A DNA stretch of 64,000 bases. It comes from Longimicrobiales bacterium (lineage in GTDB: Bacteria; Gemmatimonadota; Gemmatimonadetes; Longimicrobiales; Gaopeijiaceae). How positions within the stretch are numbered: position 1 is the first letter of the stretch; every line of letters begins with the position of its first letter. Below, one piece after another: positions 17,659 through 27,030 of this stretch. The notes below the pieces were generated by a model that saw only the letters and a list, made by a program, of their open reading frames with translations, searched no databases and was not told the origin of the DNA. The position numbers and the translations under genes were made by a program. The stretch is taken from positions 124,001 to 188,000 of the forward strand of contig JAPKBW010000002.1 of the NCBI GenBank assembly GCA_028823235.1. Reading direction: 5' to 3'.

Positions 17659-19017
17659 TTAGTGATCCCGATCCTCGCTGATCGGACGCGTCACGACGGG
17701 TCGATCCCAGTCCTGCGCTGAGGAGATGTTCGGCATGCCCCAGTTTTCACCGTTCCAGCCTTGGAAGCCGTCCATTTGGAACGTCCAGAGGCCCGTCGAC
17801 ATGTCGCTGATCACGATCAGGCCGTCCTCATTGCGCACGTCCACCCCGAAGGCACCGTTGAACATGTTGGTCCGCACTGGGTTTGGCGGTCCGATGTAGG
17901 TGTCGAAGAAGCCCACCGTCTGCGGGTTCAGCGGATCCTGCAGGTTGAAGACCTGCAGGCCGTCGAGGTAGCCTGACACGAAGACGTATGGCCAGCGGAC
18001 CTCGTGATTGTGCACGAGGTTCTGCCAGTTCGCAGTGAAGGCCGAGATGGGTGAGCGGATGTTGGTCTGCTCTCCTTCGAGCGCAGGCTGCAGGTCGAAG
18101 ATCCGGAGCGGGGCGTACTGATACTCCGTTTCTGCGATCACGTACCGACCGTCCGGGCTCGGTGTGAATGTGTGACCGTAGTTGACCCCGGATACTCCGT
18201 TGAGCGTGATACGGAGCTCGGGGCTTTCCAGGCTCGTAACGTCGTAGATGTAGTACCCGCCGGTGCCTCCGCCGTAAAAGCGGTCCTCACCTGTGTCGGG
18301 GTGGTAGCCCACGTAGAAATCGTGGTAGCCACGCCCCCCTCCGCTGCCGAGCGCCGACTCCGGTACCGGAACCATGCCGACCTGAGCGTTCTCGAGATCG
18401 CCTTCGACAATCATACCGAGGTCGTAGATGAGTGCTCCGGGCGCGCTGGCGGTCGTGAAGAGGTAGACCCGGTCGTTCTGATGCTTGTAGATGAAGATGT
18501 TATGGAAGCCACCCGGGAAGTCGGGCTCACGAATCCGCGCCACTTCACGAACCGTCGACGGGTCGGGCAGACCCGTGACATCCAAGATCACGGCTCCGAG
18601 ATCATTGTCTGGTCCGCCTGATCCAAACTGCAGCGACTGCACCAGGTAGTAGCGGTCGTTCCATTTGAAATGCTTCACGTCCATGCCACCGGTACGCTGA
18701 TGGAGGTCCTGATCCTCGATCCTCCACTCGTAGAGCAGCTTCGGGTTTTCCGGATCTTCCAGACTGATGATGTCTGTACCCTTGGGTCCATCGAAGCCGT
18801 AGACCATGCGGGCGACGTAGGCGTAGGGCCTGTGCATCTCCTGCTCGAGATCCATGTCCGCGACAGACAGTCTCGCGCCAAGTGGGAGGTGACCGAGCAC
18901 CTCGATGTTGTCACTGCCACGCTGAAGGGGGGACCACGGGACCTGCTGGGCGGCCAGCGGTGCCGTCGTCGCAGCGACGAGTGCAGCGGCCAGAAGCATA
19001 CGCACGTTCTTCATCAT
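17659..19017 (-). CDS. Secreted LVIVD-repeat / selenium-binding-protein-like propeller
   Basis: The start at ATG 19017 (M-M-K-N-V-R-M-L-L-A-A-A-L) gives 452 residues with a Sec signal ending P-L-A-A-Q. The mature protein is a run of beta-propeller blades of the LVIVD type (T-D-I-I-S-L-E-D-P-E-N-P, A-V-I-L-D-V-T-G-L-P-D-P, Y-I-Y-D-V-T-S-L-E-S-P, L-Q-V-F-N-L-Q-D-P-L-N-P), each ending D-P/S-P. Such propellers are usually extracellular binding or scaffold proteins and no enzyme site is visible. It is a single-gene transcript ending at the terminator at 17568-17593. Confidence 0.85.
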   Translation of the reverse strand: MMKNVRMLLAAALVAATTAPLAAQQVPWSPLQRGSDNIEVLGHLPLGARLSVADMDLEQEMHRPYAYVARMVYGFDGPKGTDIISLEDPENPKLLYEWRIEDQDLHQRTGGMDVKHFKWNDRYYLVQSLQFGSGGPDNDLGAVILDVTGLPDPSTVREVARIREPDFPGGFHNIFIYKHQNDRVYLFTTASAPGALIYDLGMIVEGDLENAQVGMVPVPESALGSGGGRGYHDFYVGYHPDTGEDRFYGGGTGGYYIYDVTSLESPELRITLNGVSGVNYGHTFTPSPDGRYVIAETEYQYAPLRIFDLQPALEGEQTNIRSPISAFTANWQNLVHNHEVRWPYVFVSGYLDGLQVFNLQDPLNPQTVGFFDTYIGPPNPVRTNMFNGAFGVDVRNEDGLIVISDMSTGLWTFQMDGFQGWNGENWGMPNISSAQDWDRPVVTRPISEDRDH

Positions 19018-19143
19018 CAACCTCTCTAGGGTGCCATCCATTCGATTGGCGGAAAGTGGGGTCGCCCGGGGGAACCGGGCAACAGGCTCCGTACGTTGGA
19101 CGACCATCGTTCAATCGACCCTCGTGAACCAACTACGACCTCG

Positions 19144-19359
19144 ATGGGGTCCGGGGCACTCGACCAGACAGATGAGATCATCGAGGTGCCGTGCGCCGTC
19201 TGGCGGACGATTGAGGCTATCTACGGCGCTCCACTCGCAGATCTGGGTCTGTCGGAGACAGGAGACTACTTCCCTGGTCAGATCGGGATTGATGTTGGCC
19301 AGCGGGAGTTGGTCGCGGCACGTGTTGCTGCTTGCGCGGAAGTTGTGATCGGCGCGTGA
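19144..19359 (+). CDS. Short hypothetical protein, doubtful
   Basis: A 71-residue frame starting at ATG 19144 with normal-looking codon use and composition (L-A-D-L-G-L-S-E-T-G-D-Y-F-P-G-Q). I recognise no family. It lies divergently upstream of the LVIVD gene and is followed by a degenerate stretch. It could be a small cytoplasmic protein or the tail of a lost gene, and I have no independent support for translation. Confidence 0.3.
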   Translation: MGSGALDQTDEIIEVPCAVWRTIEAIYGAPLADLGLSETGDYFPGQIGIDVGQRELVAARVAACAEVVIGA

Positions 19360-19803
19360 CCCTGAAGGGGTCGGGTTAATCGTGGCGAAGCTGTTCCCCG
19401 GCCTATCCATATGCATGCAGAACCCGATCGAAGCTCTGAAAGAACGACGTGTATTTTCCGTTGCCCTTGCTTGGCGAAACCCCGCTCTCGTTTGCGAACT
19501 AGCCCAGCCTCTCGATCACGGACTTCCTAGACCAGCACCTCGGGCGGTAGGACGATAGGCAACCGGCGTGGCCAGAGTCAGGCTAGCTGGCCATCTCAAG
19601 GACGAAATGGAAGCCGCCCGACGCCTCACTTAAAGTCACTGCGGTAGCCTCGGCCTCTGGTTCGATCGTGTTTGCGCAGGCAGACACGGCGAGGTGACTC
19701 CGACGATGAGCGATGTTACGAAGGCTCTCTGGGGTGACATTGAGGAATTGGAGGGGACCCATGGGCACTGACACATGAAGGATCGAGGGTCGATGCCATG
19801 GAT
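19360..19803. other. Intergenic region with probable gene debris
   Basis: No intact gene is seen over 444 bases. From ATG 19414 a plus-strand frame (M-Q-N-P-I-E-A-L-K-E-R-R-V-F-S-V-A-L-A-W) resembles the first residues of TPR/TolB-like signalling proteins that open with L-K-R-R-x-V-F, but it soon degenerates. On the minus strand, 19583-19700 ends in a plausible coding tail (S-E-A-S-G-G-F-H-F-V-L-E-M-A-S) with no identifiable head. Both look like remnants. Confidence 0.35.
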
Positions 19804-22545
19804 CTAGCGGCGCTCCGCCCACCATTCGTCTTTGAGAATCGTGACCGTGCTTTCGTAGTCCATTCCGTTGGCGGAGAGTACGACTCGATACTCGCCGGGC
19901 ACGGCGTCGCTGATCACGAACTGCATGCGCTCAGCGGCTGATGGACCTCCGCGACCAAAGCCTCCGCCACCGCGGCCTCCACGACCGCCGTCTCCCGCCG
20001 CAGCAAGACGTTCCTGCTCTGCAGTGGTTCGCTCGATCCACTTCTCCAGATCCCACTGCACCTGATTGATACCGGCGGTCCCGCCGTGTTCGATCACACG
20101 AATCGGAATGTGTCCCTGATACACGGTCAGCGTCACTGCCGCGTCATTCGTCAGGTAGTAGAAAAGAGAAGCCCCGGGCTCCTCACTTTCACCGTCGAAA
20201 TTTGACGAGGAGTAGTTCATGCGGTCCGTGGCGATCCAGCGGACCTCAGGCTCCGGCGTGAAGAGATGAGCGCTCTGTGCGAGCACGGTTGGAGTGAGCT
20301 CGGCGAGTGGTGCGATGTCCGCGATGTAAATGCCCCGGCCGTGGGTCCCGACGACCAGGTCGTTGTCGCGCTCCTGTATTTTCATGTCGTGCACCGGCAC
20401 GGTGGGCATGTCGAGCTTCATGCTCGTCCAGCTTTCCCCTCCGGTGTTCGAAACCCAGACCTGAAGCTCGGTCCCGAGGAAGATCAGGTCAGGATTCTGA
20501 TGGTGTTCCCGGACGACGTTCACCGATCCGCTCGGCAGGCCGACTGCCAGTGACGTCCAGGTCTCTCCGAAGTCGGTCGTCTTGTAGACGAAGGGGCGGA
20601 AGTCATCGTTCCGGAGCCCCGTGTAGGAGATGTAGGCGGTACCCAGGTCGTGGTGAGATGCTTCGACGCGACTGACCCAGTACTCCGGATTGTTCGGCAC
20701 GTTGTCGTTCACGAGGGTCCAGTTCTCGCCACCGTCCTGGGTGACCTGAATGTTGCCGTCGTCCGTCCCGACCCAGATCAGTCCAGCCTTCAGCGGAGAC
20801 TCGTCGATCGTGGTGATCGTGCCGTACTGAATGTTGCCGTCCCCACCCTTTCCGGTGGTCAGGGTCGAAGTGTCGTTCTTCGACAGGTCCGGGCTGATGA
20901 TGTCCCAGCTCTCTCCGCGGAACTCCGAACGCATGAGCATGTTGCCTGCGTGGAAGACTACGTTGCAGTCGTGCGGAGACACGAGGATTGGAGCATTCCA
21001 GTTATAGCGGATGTCCCCGTCTGGGTGACGGATGCCTTTCCTCTCTCCGGTTAGGAGGTCGGTGCGAGCAATCGGTCCGAACTGTGACTCGTTGTAGAGG
21101 TAGCGGTTCTCGCACCACTCGATCTCGTTGTTCATCCCGTCACCACCACCGACCCGCTCCCATGCCTCGAAGCGAATGGGTCCGCCCGCAGGGTTCGTGT
21201 GATAACCCATGCTCGAGCCGTTGTCCTGCAGGCCGCCTGCGATCCGGTAGGGGCGCGAATTGTCGACTCCGATTGCGTAAAATTGTGCGAGAGACTGGAA
21301 GTCCGGGTGGTACCAATTCTCGCCGGCATCGTAGGAGATGCCGAGGCCGTGGTCGTATCCGAGGATGATGTGACGCGAGTCGTTCGGGTTGATCCATAGT
21401 GCGTGGTCGTCGCCACCGAAGCCGTATGGCTGACGCTCCCACGTCTCACCGCCGTCGTACGTTCCCCATGAAGCTGCCGAGAGGACGTGTACGATGTCCG
21501 AATCGTTCGGGTCGATGATGACCTGCCCGTAGTAGTAAGCGGGCCCACCACCGATCGACTCTCCGTCCGGGCTGACCTTGTCCCAGTTGAGTCCACCGTC
21601 CTCCGAGCGATAGACCTCGCCACCGATCATGCCTCGGCTGGCCTCGTGGTTCAGAAGTTCCTGGCGACGGTCCTGGTCGGACATTCCTTCCTTGTTGGCG
21701 TTCTCGATCGTTGTATAGAGGACGTTCGGGTCGCGCTCGTACACGTCGATGCCGATGCGACCGAGCATGCCTTCCGGCAGACCTTGACCGATCTGGATCC
21801 AGTTGTCTCCACCGTCGGTCGTCTTGTAGAGGCGGCTGCCCGGCCCTCCGAGATCGAAAGTGTAGGGGAGGCGTACCTTGTCGTAGGTCGCCGCGTAGAG
21901 CGTGTTCGGATTTGTCGGGTCCATGACCAGGTCGACGACCCCGATCGTGCGTCCCTCGACCTGAGGCGCGAGCACCTGATCCCAGCTGCGCCCACCGTTC
22001 GTCGTCTTGTAAAGACCACGCTCGTCGTTCTCTGAGTAGAGGTGTCCGAGAGCTGCAGCATACACGGTGTTCTCGTCCGTCGGATGAATCACGATGCGCC
22101 CGAAGTGGCCCGAGTTCGGCAGCCCGATGTTCGTCCACGTCTCCCCTGCATCCATCGACTTGTACATCCCGTTGCCCCAGTAGGAGGAGCGGGAGTTGTT
22201 GCCCTCGCCTGTTCCGAGATAGAGGACGCTGGAGTTCGTCTGCGAGACCGCGATCGCGCCGATCGAGAAGACGTCGGGTTGATCGTCGAAGAGCACGTCG
22301 AAGCTGATCCCCCGATTCTTCGTCTTCCACAGGTGACCGGATGCGGTCGCGATGTAGAACGTGTGCGGGTCGTCCGCCGGAACGGCGATGTCTATGAAGC
22401 GCCCGCTCTGGCGGGTGGGGCCGATCTCACGGTACTCGAGATTTGTGAGGACAGCTTCGTCCAAGGACTGAGCCAAGGCAGGTGATGTCGGTGCGACACC
22501 GGCAACTGCAGCGGCGACGATCAGAACACGGCGGAGGGACTTCAT
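19804..22545 (-). CDS. Secreted giant BNR/Asp-box (VPS10/sortilin-like) propeller protein, copy 2
   Basis: The start at ATG 22545 gives 913 residues with a Sec signal (M-K-S-L-R-R-V-L-I-V-A-A-A-V) ending A-L-A-Q. Asp-box-like repeats include S-M-D-A-G-E-T-W, T-T-N-G-G-R-S-W, T-T-D-G-G-D-N-W, S-E-D-G-G-L-N-W, T-Q-D-G-G-E-N-W and T-T-D-F-G-E-T-W. Near residue 860 there is a Gly/Arg-rich tract (G-G-R-G-G-R-G-G-G-G-F-G-R-G-G) before a last beta-domain, the same architecture as the gene at 8852. No catalytic residues are recognised. It is monocistronic, with 428 bases of sequence upstream. Confidence 0.9.
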   Translation of the reverse strand: MKSLRRVLIVAAAVAGVAPTSPALAQSLDEAVLTNLEYREIGPTRQSGRFIDIAVPADDPHTFYIATASGHLWKTKNRGISFDVLFDDQPDVFSIGAIAVSQTNSSVLYLGTGEGNNSRSSYWGNGMYKSMDAGETWTNIGLPNSGHFGRIVIHPTDENTVYAAALGHLYSENDERGLYKTTNGGRSWDQVLAPQVEGRTIGVVDLVMDPTNPNTLYAATYDKVRLPYTFDLGGPGSRLYKTTDGGDNWIQIGQGLPEGMLGRIGIDVYERDPNVLYTTIENANKEGMSDQDRRQELLNHEASRGMIGGEVYRSEDGGLNWDKVSPDGESIGGGPAYYYGQVIIDPNDSDIVHVLSAASWGTYDGGETWERQPYGFGGDDHALWINPNDSRHIILGYDHGLGISYDAGENWYHPDFQSLAQFYAIGVDNSRPYRIAGGLQDNGSSMGYHTNPAGGPIRFEAWERVGGGDGMNNEIEWCENRYLYNESQFGPIARTDLLTGERKGIRHPDGDIRYNWNAPILVSPHDCNVVFHAGNMLMRSEFRGESWDIISPDLSKNDTSTLTTGKGGDGNIQYGTITTIDESPLKAGLIWVGTDDGNIQVTQDGGENWTLVNDNVPNNPEYWVSRVEASHHDLGTAYISYTGLRNDDFRPFVYKTTDFGETWTSLAVGLPSGSVNVVREHHQNPDLIFLGTELQVWVSNTGGESWTSMKLDMPTVPVHDMKIQERDNDLVVGTHGRGIYIADIAPLAELTPTVLAQSAHLFTPEPEVRWIATDRMNYSSSNFDGESEEPGASLFYYLTNDAAVTLTVYQGHIPIRVIEHGGTAGINQVQWDLEKWIERTTAEQERLAAAGDGGRGGRGGGGFGRGGPSAAERMQFVISDAVPGEYRVVLSANGMDYESTVTILKDEWWAERR

Positions 22546-22973
22546 GTGGAGCGACTCCGGATGACGACTTGGGTGATGCGGCGGGTGGGCGACACGTCGG
22601 AGCGTGCCGTCACGATGGTCCTCAAAATACTCCCAAACCCACGGGAGCGCTGAGGGATCGGAGGCTAGACGTCCCGGGGGAGCGAGGCAAGGACAACAAA
22701 CTAGGGCGGGCACGCGTAAAGCGTACCCACCGGTCTGTGGCCGGCGCTACTGTCTAGTGCAGTCCACCATGGCCGTCGGTGATCGGCTGGTTGCCGCGTG
22801 ACTGGGCCTGAGCAGTGCTCGGCAGTGCGACGAGCAAGGTCCAGCCGAGGTGACCAACGTGGCGCTGCACGGTGCCCCCTGGGTACCGGATGGTATTTCG
22901 ATTCCCCGCTTTGTGTCTGACGCGGGTGACGGGAAGACTCGCGACGAGTGCGAGATGCTGATAGTTCAGGGCC
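22546..22973. other. Intergenic region between BNR copy 2 and the methyltransferase
   Basis: It must hold promoters for both divergent genes, but I cannot point to convincing -35/-10 pairs. A short minus-strand stretch (about 22754-22871) reads like an isolated signal peptide (H-L-G-W-T-L-L-V-A-L-P-S-T-A-Q-A-Q) with no mature protein behind it, a possible remnant of an exported protein. Confidence 0.35.
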
Positions 22974-23651
22974 ATGTCTCATTCCGTTCGACACCACCTG
23001 CGCCTCGAAATCGACGAATACGATGCGACCATTCGGCGATTCATTCCGGGGTATGAAACGATGCTCAAGGTTGCAGCCGAGGCTGTCGCGTCTGTGAAGC
23101 CTGATCTGGTCGTTGATCTCGGGTCAGGGACCGGCGGACTGTCGGAGGTGATGCTCGGGCAGGAATCAGTCGACATCGTCGAGCTACTCGACGTGGATCC
23201 GGAGATGATGGCTCAGGCTCGAAATCGACTTGCTCGGTTCAGCGACCGGGTTCGGTTTACACTTCGATCGTTCGACGACCCGTTTTCGCCGTGCGATGCG
23301 TTTGCGGCTTCACTGTCCTTGCATCACATCCCGACGCTCGCAGCAAAGACACTGCTGTTCCAGAGAGCCTTCGCCGCGCTGCGTCCGGGCGGCGTGCTCG
23401 TGAACGCGGACGCCACGATGCCGAGAGACGCCGCTGAGCAGGAACTGCTCTACCGAGGCTGGGCGGACCACATGGTGTCGGAAGGGATCCTTGAGGAGCG
23501 CGCTTGGGAGCACTTCAGCGAATGGGCGGGGGAGGACACCTACCTGCCACTAGCAGATGAGCTGACGGCTCTCCGCTCCTCAGGCTTCCTGGCGGAGCGG
23601 GTCTGGTATGCGGGACCGATCGGGGTGGTCGTGGCGAGGAAGCCGGAGTAG
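22974..23651 (+). CDS. Class I SAM-dependent methyltransferase
   Basis: A 225-residue protein with the full motif order of the Methyltransf_25/12 fold: V-V-D-L-G-S-G-T-G-G-L (motif I) near residue 48, an acidic residue at the end of the second strand (L-L-D-V-D-P-E-M), L-S-L-H-H-I (motif IV-like) and L-R-P-G-G-V-L-V. The substrate is not evident; small molecules are as likely as proteins or lipids. It is a lone cytoplasmic gene. Its 3' end abuts a palindrome at 23651-23668 and faces the glycosylasparaginase gene. Confidence 0.85.
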   Translation: MSHSVRHHLRLEIDEYDATIRRFIPGYETMLKVAAEAVASVKPDLVVDLGSGTGGLSEVMLGQESVDIVELLDVDPEMMAQARNRLARFSDRVRFTLRSFDDPFSPCDAFAASLSLHHIPTLAAKTLLFQRAFAALRPGGVLVNADATMPRDAAEQELLYRGWADHMVSEGILEERAWEHFSEWAGEDTYLPLADELTALRSSGFLAERVWYAGPIGVVVARKPE

Positions 23652-23668
23652 TGACCACGCGTGGTCAC
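23651..23668. repeat. Perfect 18-bp palindrome
   Basis: GTGACCACG at 23651-23659 is followed directly by its exact complement at 23660-23668. The palindrome starts at the last base of the methyltransferase stop codon. As RNA it would fold only with a small loop and has no T-run after it, so it is either a weak terminator or a protein-binding site. Confidence 0.6.
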
Positions 23669-23766
23669 CGATCAGGATCGGACTCTCGGGACCCGACCGA
23701 GCCATTCTTCCGAAACAGGGGTGTGGCACGTGTTGCATCCGCTCGCGATGAGCTGTCCCTCCGACA

Positions 23767-23792
23767 CATCCGATACCAGCTGGTATCGGATG
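23767..23792. repeat. Perfect 26-bp palindrome
   Basis: CATCCGATACCAG at 23767-23779 is followed without spacer by its exact reverse complement at 23780-23792. It lies between two convergent genes, 54 bases from the stop of the glycosylasparaginase. A 13-bp arm with no mismatch is unlikely by chance in this length. There is no U-tract, so a simple intrinsic terminator is not a full explanation. Confidence 0.65.
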
Positions 23793-23845
23793 ACCGCGAG
23801 GAAATGGGCGACTTGACCGGGGCGGACTTGATGGCCGGGGAGGCC

Positions 23846-25105
23846 TTACCCCCGCGGCGACCCGTCGAGGAGCCCTTCCAGTGCCTCTTCGCGGGCTCCG
23901 TTCTCGTCACACACCGCGAACATCGATTCGCCCGACCCGTACATCGCGACGCCTGCATAGTCACCTGCTTTGTTCAGCACGAAGAAGCGGACGTCGAAAT
24001 TGGGTAGCCCTCGCTCGTTGAGGAGGCGGCTTTCGATGGTGTTGTCCTTGATCCGTGTCAGGGCGGCCATGCCGGCATCCTTGGGGGACATGCCTTGGCG
24101 CATGAACTCGACGATCAAGAACGAGGCGCAGTTGTAAAGATTGGCTTCTCCTCGGCCGGTGGATCCGGCCGCTCCCACACTGTTGTCCAGGTACTGACCC
24201 GCGCCGAGGATAGGCGAGTCTCCAGCCCGCCCAGGGATCTTCCACGAAAGGCCGCTGGTCGTCGTGACGCCGCAGATGTCGCCATCTGCGGAGACTGCTT
24301 CGACGCTGGTTGTACCCCAGAATGAGTCCGGGTCGATCAGACCGTCGTCCACCATGGAAAGTCCAGCCGCGAGGGCCGCTTCCTGGAAATTCATGAGGCG
24401 CGCTTCGTGCTCGAGGTCGCGATACTGCATTCCTCCGCGGCGACGGATGGTATCCGGGTCGGTGTCTTCACCGGTCCGACTCATGCCGTTGATCCGTTCC
24501 TCGGGGTCCAGCCAGTGGCCGGGGTCGACGCGGCGGCGCCACTCCAGCCACAGCTCTCTCGAAGCGGGGGTGTTTAGGTCGTCCTCCACTTCGAAGCCCA
24601 GCGAGCGGGCGAACTCACGCGCACCCTCTCCCACGATGAGATGATGATCGGTGAGTTCAGCGACCGCCTTTGCAACGAGTGACGGAGTGCGGATCCCCTC
24701 TATGCCAGCCACGCCCCCCGCCCAGTGTCGGGGGCCGTGCATTAGGCACGCGTCGAGTTGGACCACGCCGTCTGCGTTCGGGAGCCCTCCATACCCGATG
24801 CCCTGCTCCTCCGGGTCAAGTTCAGGGATATTCACGCCCGCGACCATCGCGTCGAGCATGTCCTCACCTTCGGTGATTCCCCGGTACGCACGCTCGATTC
24901 CCGTCTCCGTGCCACCATTCGTGTAGCGCACGCTGCTTACATCCGCGATGCAAAGCGGGCGGGCACGCCTCAGATGAACCGCGGGCGCCGATTGAGCACC
25001 CGAAGTTAGGCTTCCGATAGGGCCGGAGGCTGCTTCCAGAGATGCCGGGGTCGCAGCAGCGGCGACACCGGCTGCCGTGGTGCGTACGAAATTTCGACGG
25101 TCCAT
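23846..25105 (-). CDS. TAT-exported N4-(beta-N-acetylglucosaminyl)-L-asparaginase-like Ntn hydrolase, copy 1
   Basis: A 419-residue protein with a twin-arginine start (M-D-R-R-N-F-V-R-T-T). Glycosylasparaginase features are G-Y-G-G-L-P-N near 105, L-D-A-C-L-M-H-G, the autoproteolysis site region W-G-T-T-S-V-E-A-V with nucleophile Thr about 265, and V-T-T-T-S-G-L followed by G-R-A-G-D-S-P-I-L-G-A-G. The usual H-D-T of bacterial glycosylasparaginases is G-T-T here, nearer to isoaspartyl peptidase style, and the alpha part is longer than in copy 2 (55346). The likely role is cleaving Asn-linked sugars or related amides outside the cytoplasm. Confidence 0.87.
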   Translation of the reverse strand: MDRRNFVRTTAAGVAAAATPASLEAASGPIGSLTSGAQSAPAVHLRRARPLCIADVSSVRYTNGGTETGIERAYRGITEGEDMLDAMVAGVNIPELDPEEQGIGYGGLPNADGVVQLDACLMHGPRHWAGGVAGIEGIRTPSLVAKAVAELTDHHLIVGEGAREFARSLGFEVEDDLNTPASRELWLEWRRRVDPGHWLDPEERINGMSRTGEDTDPDTIRRRGGMQYRDLEHEARLMNFQEAALAAGLSMVDDGLIDPDSFWGTTSVEAVSADGDICGVTTTSGLSWKIPGRAGDSPILGAGQYLDNSVGAAGSTGRGEANLYNCASFLIVEFMRQGMSPKDAGMAALTRIKDNTIESRLLNERGLPNFDVRFFVLNKAGDYAGVAMYGSGESMFAVCDENGAREEALEGLLDGSPRG

Positions 25106-25222
25106 AGGAGTACGGTCATGTTGGAGACGACACGTTCAGGCCGACAGCATAGCATGTGCGGGTTGGACCCGCCCTCCAGATCGTTGCCACATTCGAGTCG
25201 TACTCTCGTCAAGTCCTTGCTC

Positions 25223-25492
25223 ATGAGCCACTACAACAAGCCCGCGGGCCTTGTCTGGACGTGGTTCGGAACGTTCATCGCGGTTGTGCTACTCAGCGCC
25301 GCCCGGCCCGTTGTCGGTCAGACAGTCATCGGGTCCGTGCTCGACGCGAACACCTCGGCGCCCCTGCCCGGTGCCGCGATAGCTACCGGGACCGATATCC
25401 GACCGTCGTGCGTTAGTCAGACAATGGTGGCGCAGTTGGTGGTGGCTTCCGGTGCATTGTGCCCTGCTCGTACGCGTATGCGATTCGAATGA
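25223..25492 (+). pseudogene. 5' stub of a CarboxypepD_reg/TonB-dependent receptor-type gene
   Basis: From ATG 25223 a Sec signal (I-A-V-V-L-L-S-A-A-R-P-V-V-G-Q) leads into T-V-I-G-S-V-L-D-A-N-T-S-A-P-L-P-G-A-A-I, the first strands of a carboxypeptidase-regulatory-like domain that fronts many TonB-dependent receptors. After about residue 60 the similarity stops, and the frame runs into the antisense of the amidase 3' end before a stop at 25492. This is a truncated gene head, not a functional receptor. It is divergent from the glycosylasparaginase gene. Confidence 0.6.
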
Positions 25493-26993
25493 TCAGTGGC
25501 TCGGACCAGGCGTCCCCGAGAACCTGCAGGCCTGCAGGCAATGTCTGGTCGCGAACGAAGCCCATTGGGACCGTCAGGGCAGGGAAGCCGGTGGGTGGGG
25601 CCGGATACTGGCTGTTGTCCCCGGCGGGCGTCGTCATGTCTCCGACGAGACGGGGCGGGTTGCTCCAGCTCGGATAGATGATCGCTTCGACGTCGTATTC
25701 GGCCATCGCGGCACGAAGGCCCTCGCGAAATCGCGCCTCCTGCTCCAATCCGCGGATGCACTGCTCGTTCGTCTCAGGTGTCCCCTCGAACTCGAGGAAG
25801 CGCATCACCGAGGGCAGCACGGTTCGATAGACGCGACCGCTCTCCGAGATTTCTTTCAGCGTGCGGACAGGTGGATCGGGGATCCCCGCGAGGTAGTTCT
25901 CGATATCGTATCGAAAGCGTGAGCATCCGGTCCCTCTCCGGAGCTCGGCGAGGTCAGCAATTTCAAAGTCGCGGACCACCGTGGCACCGAGCCGCTCGAG
26001 GTCGCGGATCGCTTCTCCGAAGCGTGCCAGAATCTCGACGTCTGCGCTCTGCTTATAAGCGATTTGCTTCGCGACACCGATTCTGACCCCAGTGAGATCT
26101 GTCTTGAGAGCCGTCAGGTAGGAGGCAGGGCGACGCGCATCGGCCTCCGCGGTCACGGCGTCAACCGGATCACTCCCGGCGATGACGTCGAAGACTCGGA
26201 CTACGTCCTCGACGGTCCGTCCCATGGGACCGCCAATGTCCCTGTGGGCGAAGAGTGGCATGATGCCGGCGCGGCTGGTCAGCCCCTGGGTGGAGCGAAT
26301 CCCAACGAGTGCCTGATGGCTGGAAGGCCCGCGGATCGAATTTCCTGTGTCACTGCCGAGTCCGATCAGGCCCATGTTCGCAGCGACGGCGGCGGCCGTC
26401 CCACCGCTCGATCCTGCCGTCACTCGATTCAGCGCGTACGGGTTGAAGGTCCATCCGGGCAACATCGACCCGACGGTTTCGAGCGCCGTGAACGCGAACT
26501 CGGCCAGATTCGACTTGGCGAGTACGATCGCCCCTGCCTCGCGAATCTTGCGGACCTGATATGCGTCATCCGCCGCCATCGACCCTGCGAGCGATGCCGA
26601 GCCACCGGTGGTCGGCATGTCATGCGTGTTGAAGTTGTCCTTCACGATGAACGGGATCCCATGAAGCGGCCCCGTGAGTTCACCGCTGCGTCGGAGCGCG
26701 GTATCGAGTGAATCTGCGCGGGCAAACACACGAGGGTTCGTGAGAATGATCGCGTTGATCGTCGGGCCGTTCCGGTCGTACGCGTCGATTCTGTCGAGGT
26801 AGGCTTCGACGAGCATGCGCGACGTAAGTGTTCCGGCGAGCATCGCCTCGTGCGCCTCGGCAATCGTGAGCTCGATTAGCTCGACTCCGCCGACCTCTTG
26901 GGCATGGACGGCGGGCTGGATGGCGATGAAGATCGCCGTGGTCACGGCGGCCGAGGCGAGCGCACGGAAGGCGCGAGATCTTTGTCGAGTCAT
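25413..26993 (-). CDS. Secreted amidase (amidase-signature family)
   Basis: A 526-residue enzyme with an N-terminal Sec signal ending A-V-H-A-Q. The Ser-cisSer-Lys triad of the family is visible: Lys118 in I-V-K-D-N, Ser195 in A-G-S-S-G-G-T and Ser219 in G-S-D-T-G-N-S-I-R-G-P-S. Length and motifs match the full family domain. It hydrolyses C-N bonds of amides, but the substrate is unknown and a peptide, aryl or fatty amide are all possible. It is monocistronic; its 3' end overlaps the truncated receptor stub on the other strand. Confidence 0.93.
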   Translation of the reverse strand: MTRQRSRAFRALASAAVTTAIFIAIQPAVHAQEVGGVELIELTIAEAHEAMLAGTLTSRMLVEAYLDRIDAYDRNGPTINAIILTNPRVFARADSLDTALRRSGELTGPLHGIPFIVKDNFNTHDMPTTGGSASLAGSMAADDAYQVRKIREAGAIVLAKSNLAEFAFTALETVGSMLPGWTFNPYALNRVTAGSSGGTAAAVAANMGLIGLGSDTGNSIRGPSSHQALVGIRSTQGLTSRAGIMPLFAHRDIGGPMGRTVEDVVRVFDVIAGSDPVDAVTAEADARRPASYLTALKTDLTGVRIGVAKQIAYKQSADVEILARFGEAIRDLERLGATVVRDFEIADLAELRRGTGCSRFRYDIENYLAGIPDPPVRTLKEISESGRVYRTVLPSVMRFLEFEGTPETNEQCIRGLEQEARFREGLRAAMAEYDVEAIIYPSWSNPPRLVGDMTTPAGDNSQYPAPPTGFPALTVPMGFVRDQTLPAGLQVLGDAWSEPLIIRIAYAYEQGTMHRKPPPTAPPLSD

Positions 26994-27030
26994 CCAGCCA
27001 AGCTACGAGCCCGCAGGGTGACTCGCGACG

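Noticed and set aside
23651-24007. Plus-strand open frame across the convergent gap after the methyltransferase
   Set aside because: It is antisense to the glycosylasparaginase gene for half its length, has biased Arg/Glu-rich composition and crosses both palindromes. It is better read as a shadow frame.
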